A stretch of DNA of 56,413 nt, from positions 1 to 56,413 of the forward strand of contig NZ_DBBS01000020.1 of NCBI RefSeq assembly GCF_002292295.1. The letters are read 5' to 3'. The position numbers and the translations under genes were made by a program. This stretch comes from Sphingomonas sp. UBA978 (GTDB lineage Bacteria; Pseudomonadota; Alphaproteobacteria; Sphingomonadales; Sphingomonadaceae). The notes beneath the pieces were generated by a model. The model was not told the DNA's origin and made no database searches. It saw nothing but the letters and a program-made list of their open reading frames with translations. Position 1 is the first letter of the stretch. Each line of letters begins with the position of its first letter. Below are positions 17,040 to 23,951 of this stretch, one piece after another.

Positions 17040-18217
17040 CCGATGCCGTAATCATCGCCGGATATGCACGCACACCCATGGGCGGATTCCAGGGCGCGCT
17101 GTCGGGCGTAAGCTCTGTCGAGCTCGGCGCTGTCGCCGTTCGCGCAGCCGTCGAACGGGCCGGTATCGTGCCGGACGACGTCGAACGGATCTATATGGGC
17201 TGCGTGCTGCCCGCAGGCCTCGGTCAGGCACCGACTCGCCAGGCTGCCCTTCGAGCCGGACTACCGGAGTCGGTAGAGGCCACCACGGTGAACAAGATGT
17301 GCGGCTCGGGCATGCAGGCAGCGATCATGGCGGTCGACGCCCTGGCCTCGGCGAATGTCGAGATCGTCGTCGCCGGCGGTATGGAGAGCATGTCCAATGC
17401 CCCGTTCCTGCTGCCGAAGCATCGGTCCGGCGCTCGCATCGGCCATGACCGCGTGATCGACTCCATGATGATGGACGGACTCGAGGACGCATACCAGCCC
17501 GGCAAGCCGATGGGGGCCTTCGCGGAGGATACGGCGCGCCAGTATCAATTCACCCGCGAAGAGCAGGACGCGTTCGCGCTTGAGAGCCTCTCTCGAGCAC
17601 AAGAGGCGATCGCCACCGATGCCTTCGCCGGGGAGATCGCAGCCGTCTCCGTCACCACGCGGAGAGGCGTCGTCGAGGTGGCCGAGGACGAGCAGCCCGG
17701 CAACGCCAGGCCCGAAAAGGTCCCCGAGCTGCGGCCGGCGTTCGCCGGCGACGGGACGATCACGGCCGCGACATCTGCTTCGATCTCCGACGGCGCTGCG
17801 GCGCTCGTCCTTGTCCGGGAAAGCGTTGCAGACGAACGGGGCATCCCCAAACTGGCGCGGATCGTCGCGACGGCCGGCCATGCGCATGCCCCCGCACTGT
17901 TCACGACCGCCCCGGTCCCGGCCATCCGCAAGGTGCTCGAAAAGGCCGGCTGGCAGGTCGGGGACGTGGATCTGTTCGAGGTAAACGAGGCGTTCGCAGT
18001 CGTCGCGATGATCGCAATGCGGGAACTCGGCATCCCGCGTGAGCGGATCAACGTGAACGGCGGCGCGACGGCGCTGGGTCACCCCATCGGTGCGAGTGGC
18101 GCAAGGATTATCGTGACGCTTGCCGCTGCGCTCAAGGCGCGGGGCGCAACGCGCGGCGTGGCCGCGCTGTGCATCGGCGGCGGCGAGGCGACGGCGGTCG
18201 CGATCGAACTGCTCTGA
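17036..18217 (+). CDS. Acetyl-CoA acetyltransferase (thiolase)
   Basis: A 393-residue thiolase with the acyl-accepting Cys89 in NKMCGSGMQAAIMAV, the GGMESMSNAPFLL loop, the HEAF-like segment VNEAFAVV, NGGATALGHPIGASGARI (catalytic His) and the C-terminal CIGGGEATA (second catalytic Cys). Full length and undamaged. It starts by an ATGA overlap with the acyl-CoA dehydrogenase and is followed after 25 bases, with a strong GGAAGGAAAG ribosome-binding site, by the SDR start. It probably performs the last thiolytic step of the same beta-oxidation set. The precise substrate is unknown. Confidence 0.93.
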   Translation: MTDAVIIAGYARTPMGGFQGALSGVSSVELGAVAVRAAVERAGIVPDDVERIYMGCVLPAGLGQAPTRQAALRAGLPESVEATTVNKMCGSGMQAAIMAVDALASANVEIVVAGGMESMSNAPFLLPKHRSGARIGHDRVIDSMMMDGLEDAYQPGKPMGAFAEDTARQYQFTREEQDAFALESLSRAQEAIATDAFAGEIAAVSVTTRRGVVEVAEDEQPGNARPEKVPELRPAFAGDGTITAATSASISDGAAALVLVRESVADERGIPKLARIVATAGHAHAPALFTTAPVPAIRKVLEKAGWQVGDVDLFEVNEAFAVVAMIAMRELGIPRERINVNGGATALGHPIGASGARIIVTLAAALKARGATRGVAALCIGGGEATAVAIELL

Positions 18218-18242
18218 CGGCATCTAGGAAGGAAAGACGGCA

Positions 18243-18890
18243 ATGGAATTGAACGGCGCAGCAGCCATCGTGACCGGCGGGGCCTCCGGGCTGGGCGGTG
18301 GAACTGTCGAGCGCCTCGCTCGCGGCGGGGCGAAGGTCACGATCTTCGACCTGAACGCTGATCTAGGCGTTGCGCTCGCCGAGAGGGTAGGTGGACACTT
18401 CATCAAGGTCGACGTCACCGACGAGAACGCGGTAGCGGCCGCAATAACGGAAGCCGAAGGGCTGAACGGCAAGGCGCGCATCCTGGTCAACTGCGCCGGC
18501 ATCGGACCTCCGGCCAAGGTGATCGATCGCGACGGCAACCCGCTGCCGCTCGGATCCTTCTCCAAGATCGTCACGATCAACCTCATCGGCACCTTCAACG
18601 TACTGTCCAAGTTCGCCGCCGCGCTGCACGCCGCCGACCCGGTCGGCGAGGAGCGAGGAGTGGTGATCAACACCGCCTCCGTCGCCGCCTACGACGGCCA
18701 GATCGGGCAGGCGGCCTATGCCGCGTCGAAGGGTGGGGTCGTGGGCATGACCCTGCCGATCGCGCGCGAACTCGCCCGGTACGGCATACGCGTCATGACG
18801 ATCGCACCTGGCATCTTCTGGACGCCGCTGCTCGCCACGCTGCCTCAGGAAGCGCAGGACAGCCTCGGCGCGCAGGTCCCGTTCCCGTCG
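18243..18890 (+). pseudogene. Short-chain dehydrogenase (3-hydroxyacyl-CoA dehydrogenase type), N-terminal 216 residues
   Basis: Starts MELNGAAAIVTGGASGLGGG (TGxxxGxG cofactor loop), ILVNCAGIGPPAK (NAG-type motif) and the catalytic Tyr-x-x-x-Lys in AAYAASKGGVVGM. It ends abruptly after GAQVPFPS, where the sequence enters the minus-strand ligase; out-of-frame codons follow. The missing C-terminal 37 residues are at 14963-15076. The catalytic residues are present, but the substrate-loop and C-terminal strand are gone, so the truncated product is probably inactive. It belongs to the operon of ECH, ACAD and thiolase. Confidence 0.88.
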
Positions 18891-19437
18891 GCGTCTTCAC
18901 GCCGCCCAGCTCGCGACGGGCGAACGTCTGCAACTCGGCAGCGAGGGGGGCGTCTCCGGCAACTCCAGGTGCGGGCTGTACTACGGCTAGCACCATCTCG
19001 CCCATTTCGTCGCAGGGGATGCCGATGACCGCGACGTCGGCGACGGCCGGATGAGTCACGAGAAGATTCTCGATCTCCTGCGGATAGATGTTCACGCCGC
19101 CCGAGATGATCATGAAACTGCGCCGGTCGGACAGGAACAGGAAGCCGTCGTCGTCCAACCGTCCGATGTCGCCGAGTGTCGCCCAGCCGCGCGCGTCGTG
19201 AGCGTCGGCCGTCTTCTGGGGGTCGTTGAGGTAGCGGAACGCCGGGCCGTCGCTGAAAAATACGTCGCCGGTCTCGCCTGCGGGAAGCTCGTGACCGTCC
19301 GTACCGACGATGTGGACGACACCCAGCACGGCTCTGCCGACCGATCCAGGCTTTCGCAGCCACTCCTCGCTGGAAAGCGCCGTGATGCCGCAGCTCTCGG
19401 TGCCGGAATAATATTCGTGAAGGGCAGGACCGCGCTC
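18891..19437 (-). pseudogene. Acyl-CoA ligase (AMP-binding) central/C-terminal fragment
   Basis: The minus strand gives ALHEYYSGTESCGITALSSE, EWLRKPGSVGRAVLGVVHIV, ATLGDIGRLDDDGFLFLSDR, RSFMIISGGVNIYPQEIENL and VIGIPCDEMGEMVLAVVQP. These cover motifs A5-A8 of a fatty-acyl/steroid-type CoA ligase. The N-terminal 300 residues (P-loop, start) are absent: at about 19438 the sequence switches to a plus-strand nitronate monooxygenase tail. The C-terminal end is split off at 14874-14962. The gene is dead at both ends. Confidence 0.87.
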
Positions 19438-19439
19438 GA

Positions 19440-19608
19440 AACCGGCGATCTTGACGCCGGCCTTATCTGGGCTGGTCAGATCCAGGGGCTCATCCACGAC
19501 GTACCGACCTGTGCGGATCTGATCGGCCGAATCGTGTCGGAGGCCGAGGCGCTGATCGGCGGCAGGCTAGCAGAACTCATGGCGAGAACGCTGGAGAAGG
19601 CCGCGTGA
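19440..19608 (+). pseudogene. Nitronate monooxygenase / NAD(P)H flavin oxidoreductase, C-terminal fragment
   Basis: The plus strand reads LDAGLIWAGQIQGLIHDVPT, CADLIGRIVSEAEALIGGRL and a short helix to the stop. This is the end of a 2-nitropropane-dioxygenase-type protein; the FMN barrel is missing. The stop overlaps the GTG of the ferredoxin gene by four bases (GTGA), so it was the upstream partner in the old operon. Confidence 0.7.
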
Positions 19609-19922
19609 CGCCAATCATCACCCTGACGACGCGCGACGGAGCCGAGCACGAGATCAAGGGATCGCCGGATGCGACTGTGATGGAGGCCATCCGGGATGCA
19701 GGCTTCGACGAGCTGCTCGCGATCTGCGGCGGCTGCTGCTCGTGCGCGACATGCCATGTCTACGTCGAAAACGGCGGTGATCGCCTGCCGCCGATGAGCC
19801 CGGACGAGGACGATCTGCTCGACAGCAGCGATCATCGGACCACGACCTCGCGTCTTTCGTGTCAGCTTCGCCTCCACGACGCTGGCGACGGGCTCCGCAT
19901 CCGCATCGCGTCGGAGGACTGA
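19605..19922 (+). CDS. 2Fe-2S ferredoxin (adrenodoxin/putidaredoxin type)
   Basis: A 105-residue soluble electron carrier. Cluster ligands lie in AICGGCCSCATCHVYV (C-x5-C-x2-C pattern) and the fourth in SRLSCQL. The acidic segment MSPDEDDLLDS is the usual reductase/P450 docking face. Such ferredoxins feed P450s or ring hydroxylases together with the FAD reductase type seen damaged at 13265, and no oxygenase remains in this window. The start is a GTG at 19605 overlapping the preceding stop. The gene is intact, length and ligands are normal, and it ends two bases before the CoA-transferase-family gene. Confidence 0.92.
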   Translation: MTPIITLTTRDGAEHEIKGSPDATVMEAIRDAGFDELLAICGGCCSCATCHVYVENGGDRLPPMSPDEDDLLDSSDHRTTTSRLSCQLRLHDAGDGLRIRIASED

Positions 19923-19924
19923 CC

Positions 19925-20968
19925 ATGGCCGATCCCGGCGGGCCGCTCGTCGGACTTCGCGTCGTCGAGTTCGCAAGCATCGGGCCGGGCCCGCACTGCG
20001 CCATGCTGCTCGCGGACCAGGGCGCAGACGTCGTCCGCGTCGACAGGGAGGGCGGCAACGGCTGGCCCAACCCGGTCATGGACCGCGGTCGGACGATCGT
20101 TACGCTCGACATCCGCACCGACGAGGGACGCATGGAGGCGCTATCACGGTGCGATAGCGCCGACGTGGTGATCGAGGGGTTCCGTCCTGGCGTGATGGAA
20201 CGCCTGAGGCTGGGGCCGGACGTGATGCTCGCCCGCAATCCTCGGATCGTCTATGGTCGGATGACGGGCTGGGGTCAGACCGGCCCGCTGGCGAGCACCG
20301 CTGGGCACGATATCAACTACATAGCGCTGACGGGCGCGCTCGATGCCATCGGCACGCCGGGCGAACGCTCCATACCGCCGCTGAACCTGGTCGGCGACTT
20401 TGGCGGCGGGTCGCTGTACCTGGCGTTCGGCATCATGGCCGCCCTCTGGGAACGCGAGCGATCCGGGCTGGGACAGATCGTGGATGCCGCCATCGTCGAC
20501 GGCGTCAGCAGCATGATGACGATGTTTGCAGGCCTCATCCCGTCCGGCCGCATCACGCTCGACCGTCCCCGCAACCCGCTGGGCGGCAGCGCGCCCTACT
20601 ACCGCACCTATCTGTGCGCCGACGGTCGCGAAATGTCCGTCGGTGCGATCGAGCCACAATTCTGGGCCGAGCTCATCCGCGTCCTAGGTGTAGAAGCCGA
20701 CAGCCCGGCGTCATTGCAGCACGAGGATCGGTGGGCGGAGGCAATCAAGCTGCTGGAAGACGCGTTTCGATCTAAACCTCGCTCGGAGTGGATCGCGCGC
20801 TTCGAGGGAACTGACGCCTGCGTGACGCCGGTCCTTACGCTGGCAGAAGCGATGGCGGATAGTCATCTGCACGCTCGCGGCACCTACGTCGGTTCCAAGG
20901 CGAATCGCACCTCCGCCCCGGCGCCACGATTTTCCCGAACACCTGGTATAATGCAGGGTCCAGTCTAG
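19925..20968 (+). CDS. CaiB/BaiF family protein, alpha-methylacyl-CoA racemase-like
   Basis: A 347-residue class III CoA-transferase fold protein: LRVVEFASIGPGPHCAMLLA, DQGADVVRVDREGGNGW, GRMTGWGQTGPLASTAGHDI. The racemase catalytic pair is visible as His in AGHDINYIALTGALDAIG and Asp in NLVGDFGGGSLYLAFG; true CoA transferases use an Asp elsewhere. It would epimerise 2-methyl-branched acyl-CoAs (R to S) so that acyl-CoA dehydrogenase can act, which fits a set degrading branched or sterol/terpenoid side chains. ATG at 19925. Complete, although the last 20 residues are unremarkable. Confidence 0.88.
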   Translation: MADPGGPLVGLRVVEFASIGPGPHCAMLLADQGADVVRVDREGGNGWPNPVMDRGRTIVTLDIRTDEGRMEALSRCDSADVVIEGFRPGVMERLRLGPDVMLARNPRIVYGRMTGWGQTGPLASTAGHDINYIALTGALDAIGTPGERSIPPLNLVGDFGGGSLYLAFGIMAALWERERSGLGQIVDAAIVDGVSSMMTMFAGLIPSGRITLDRPRNPLGGSAPYYRTYLCADGREMSVGAIEPQFWAELIRVLGVEADSPASLQHEDRWAEAIKLLEDAFRSKPRSEWIARFEGTDACVTPVLTLAEAMADSHLHARGTYVGSKANRTSAPAPRFSRTPGIMQGPV

Positions 20969-21330
20969 AATGTTGCTCCTGATCAGACGAGGTGCCGCAC
21001 GAGGCTTATTTACCCTGTTCGCCAGGCTTGCTTCGTTCAGCAGAACTCAAGTCTACAGCGGTCAAATTCTGCCTGCGGTTCGAACCTGTCAAATGTCAAT
21101 GTCAGGGAAAATGGGAGACCGTTCCGTGCGGGTCCCCGCAGCCAACACACCAAACAACCAGACCGTTTCAGGGAAACCCGGGGCGATTTTTTGTGCCCGT
21201 TTTCCGCGCCCGGACCCCGGTGCAGGGCGCTTCCGTTCGCCCCGTCCCGACCTTCCGGATGTCAGGACGTTGGTTTGCATTCGGGGGTATTTTGAGGGGT
21301 ACTGCCCGGCATCACTGCCGGGGCACCTCC
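20969..21330. other. Integrase leader region
   Basis: About 360 bases without a gene. It contains the att/leader-like copy B described separately and a weak hairpin (GTTTC...GAAAC, 21165-21177) followed by six T residues at 21187-21192. The start of the broken integrase follows. Confidence 0.5.
21131..21302 (+). repeat. Attachment-site/integrase-leader-like sequence (copy B)
   Basis: GGTCCCCGCAGCCAACACAC resembles the tRNA-end-like sequence of copy A at 8775-8794. A T-run follows, and 21251-21302 matches 8894-8943 (GGATG-CAG-ACGT, GTTTGC, CGGGGGTATTTT). Both copies have the same orientation and spacing. In this copy the integrase gene starts 29 bases further on. Confidence 0.5.
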
Positions 21331-21895
21331 ATGGCCATGAAAAAACTCGAAGCCCGCTACGTTACGAAGCGGGCAAGGGACTACGAGCTTCCCGATGGCG
21401 AGAGGCTGTACCTGCTCGTCCGCGCGAGCGGCTCGAAGCTGTGGCGCTTTGAGTACCGCTTTGGCGGCAAGGGGAAGCTGCTCGCTTTTGGCGTCTACCC
21501 CGCGGTCAGCCTCGCTGCCGCGCGGGCGTGGCATACGCACCGGCTCAGCGCACTGGACAAAGGCCATGCCGGGCGGTTGATGCCTTGAGCGCGATGCCTT
21601 TCCGGTGCTCGGGAGTATCGATCTGAAGGCGGTCACCGCTGCCGACGTGCTGGCGATGGTGCGGTGCGTCGAGGCACGCGGGGTGCTCGACGTCAGCCGG
21701 CGCCTCAAGCAGCATGTCAGCCAGATCTACCGCTTTGCCATCCCGCAGGGCTGGGCGGAACGCGATCCGGCCGAGCATCTTCGCGACCTGCCCAAGGCAA
21801 AGTCGCGGGTGCGGCACATGGCGCGGGTCGGCGTCGACGAGTTGCCGGCGCTGGTACGCGCAATTGACGGCCATGATGGTGACGAGACGCCGAGG
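21331..21895 (+). pseudogene. Tyrosine recombinase (P4-type integrase), internally deleted and truncated
   Basis: The N-terminal DUF4102 arm-binding domain reads YELPDGERLYLLVRASGSKL, WRFEYRFGGKGKLLAFGVYP and AVSLAAARAW. The frame then breaks near 21585 and continues in another frame with DAFPVLGSIDLKAVTAADVL and QIYRFAIPQGWAERDPAEHL, the core-binding domain. About 50 residues between the two are missing, and the catalytic domain (R...HxxR...Y) is absent after about 21895. It can no longer mobilise anything but marks an island edge. Confidence 0.85.
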
Positions 21896-22081
21896 CGGCG
21901 GGCGCCTGCCAGTTCGCTCCGAATGAGGACGCCCGGCTTCTGCCAGCTATCGCGCAGAGCACCGTTGTGAACGATCCACCCGCACCGGATCGTCGCTCCG
22001 ACGATCAGCAGCTTGCGACCGTCGGCGCGCTCCATCTCGCCGGCTGATTCGAGCCGGGTGTTCCGTCGATGCTCGGCTTCC
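21896..22081. other. Junction sequence between integrase relic and DUF5695 relic
   Basis: About 190 bases with no recognisable coding or RNA signal. It lies between the truncated integrase and the stop codon of the DUF5695 pseudogene on the other strand, and is probably a deletion scar. Confidence 0.35.
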
Positions 22082-23750
22082 TCAGCGCGGCGTCAGTTCG
22101 AGATCGATCGGCGCCCCGCGCAGCGCGATCGTGTAGCCGCCGCGATCGGGCGTGCCGGTCGTGGGCGCGTAGCGACGCCCGGTGGCGGTCGTGGTTTCGA
22201 GGAGCAGCCGCGCGGCGGGCGTCGCCGGGGTCGCCGGGTCGAGCGTGAGCGTGATGCGCCCGGTCGCGGGCATGTAGCGCGCCGAAGCGATCTTGCCGGC
22301 GTCGAGCGTCACCCACATCCGGGTTGTCGAGCTGCTTCATCATCGCTGCGACCCATGCGCCGCCGCCGCCCTCGTCGCTCATCCCGGCGATCCACACGCG
22401 CGGCTCCTGCGTGAGGATCTTGTCGGCGTCGCGGTCATAGCTGAGGATCGCGGGCGCGCGGTTGAACGGATCGCTGCGGTCGTCGTAGAATTGCTTCGTG
22501 GTCGAGAAGCGGCCGATATCCGCCATCGTCTGCGCAAGCGGCTTGGTGACGAAATAGCTCACCGTCTGCACGCTGCCGTCGGCATAGGTAATCGAGACGC
22601 GGGCCCGGCCGAACTGGCGCGCCGCGACCGTGTAGCGCCGCCAGCCGTTGATCGTGCCCGCGGCGGTGACGCTGAGCGCGGCGGCGGGAAAGACGGCGAT
22701 CGCCTTGACCGGTTTCGGACTGTTGAGAAACAGGCTGGCTTCCTGGTCAGTCGGTACGACATAGCCGGGCAACCCGATGGCAACCGGACGCCTGTTGGCG
22801 GTCAGCGTCGTCTCGATCGCGCGGATCGACGGTGCCTGCACGAAGCGTACCCCGACGGTGCGATGGGCACCGGGGGCCAGCGTGATGCTGGTCGGCGCAT
22901 TCCATTGTTCGGCGGCGTTCTTCCACTCCTTGTCGACAAAGCCCTTGCTGGCGATCGTCCAGTCGTAGAACCCCTCCGACGTCTGTCCGCGCGGCGATCT
23001 GTCGGTAAAGATATCCCCTTCGGCCGCCACCTTGTCCTGCAGGATCGGGCGATACGCCTCGAGCGGCGAGCCGGCTTCCGGCAGCACCAGCAGCGCCGAA
23101 CCCTTGCCGCTCAGTCGCGTGACCTGAAGATAGCCGGCGTCGCGGCCGATATAGGGATCGACGAAGCTCGCCTGCGTGTGTGCGGTTTCCAGATTGCGGT
23201 CGATCAGGATATTGTCGAACACCATCGGCAGGCCGAGTCCGCCGATCTCGACCGGCGCCTCGCCGCGGTTGATGAGCGTGAAGCGCAAGGCGAGTTTGCC
23301 GCCCGCGTCGACCCATCGCCGCTCGACCGCCAGCGGTGTGCCACCCAGCGAGGCGGTGATGTCGGCGGCGGAGATCGTGCCGCGAGCCGTCGGCAGCGTG
23401 CGGATCGGTCGACGCGCGCGGGAGGAGGCATAGTCCTGCCACGCGCCGCCGGCGGTACGCACGCGCAGGTTGATGTCACCGAGGTGAACATAGCCGTCAC
23501 CCTGCCGTTCGGCTTCGCGCCCGCCGGGGGTAAAGTCGAACGTCGGTTCCCCCGCGGGCGACAGGCGCGCCAGGGTGCCGGTATCCTCACGCAAGGCGAT
23601 ACGCAGGTCGCCGACCATATAGGTCCTGGTCGCGATCGGCGGATAGGCGGGCTTGGGCTGTTCCTGACCCGATACGGCAGTGGCAAGGAACGCGGAGGCG
23701 GAAACGCCGGCCAAGGCAAGCGTGGGGAGCAGGAAGCGGAGGCGGGTCAT
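22082..23750 (-). pseudogene. DUF5695-type secreted glycan-locus protein with large internal deletion
   Basis: Starts MTRLRFLLPTLALAGVSASA, a signal peptide, followed by a beta-rich domain (TRTYMVGDLRIALREDTGTL, VERRWVDAGGKLALRFTLIN, GRDAGYLQVTRLSGKGSALL) and a linker (FYDDRSDPFNRAPAILSYDR). After MKQLDNPD at about 22318 the frame is lost. The C-terminal beta domain (WVTLDAGKIASARYMPATGR, GRITLTLDPATPATPAARLL) follows in the next frame to the stop at 22082. Family proteins of this layout are 850-900 residues, and an estimated 250-300 residues, the (alpha/alpha)-type core, are missing. The family is found in carbohydrate loci of sphingomonads and xanthomonads, so it was probably part of the neighbouring GH127 locus. 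Family assignment is by recognition, not by a search. Confidence 0.68.
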
Positions 23751-23896
23751 GGGCGTTTCCAGGATGAGGGTTTGGTTGTGCTGGTGCGCTTCAAAACGAT
23801 GGATCCGGGCGGACGTCCGCACGGAGGACGTATTCTATTCCGATTGGCTACCGTGGCGTTTCTGCGACCGGCATGACGCGACCGACTGTTCGAGCA

Positions 23897-23939
23897 TTGA
23901 CATAAAAGCGCTGCCGGGAAAGATAGTATACCGTATCTC
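23897..23939 (+). promoter_or_regulatory. Promoter with GTATAC-type operator, site 1 (GH127 operon)
   Basis: A good -35 box TTGACA at 23897-23902 is followed by the inverted repeat AGATAGTATACCGTATCT at 23922-23939 (arms AGATA/TATCT around a GTATAC core). It ends 12 bases before the GTG start of GH127. The same core occurs in three other promoters of this cluster. Confidence 0.6.
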
Positions 23940-23951
23940 AGGAGTGGGCCG

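Larger units (their letters stand above)
14963..18890 (+). other. 3,928-bp block inserted in the acyl-CoA ligase gene, bounded by the two halves of one SDR gene
   Basis: Removing 14963-18890 rejoins the ligase; closing the block on itself rejoins the SDR. At both junctions the trinucleotide TCG is shared (14960-14962 and 18888-18890), and no target duplication or IS end is visible. The arrangement is what one crossover between a circular DNA (ECH-ACAD-thiolase-SDR) and the ligase gene would leave. A tandem duplication followed by deletion could give the same order by a longer path. Confidence 0.7.

Noticed and set aside
14963..18890. Simple inversion as the cause of the split SDR and ligase
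   Set aside because: Inverting the block does not rejoin either gene; removal plus circularisation rejoins both.
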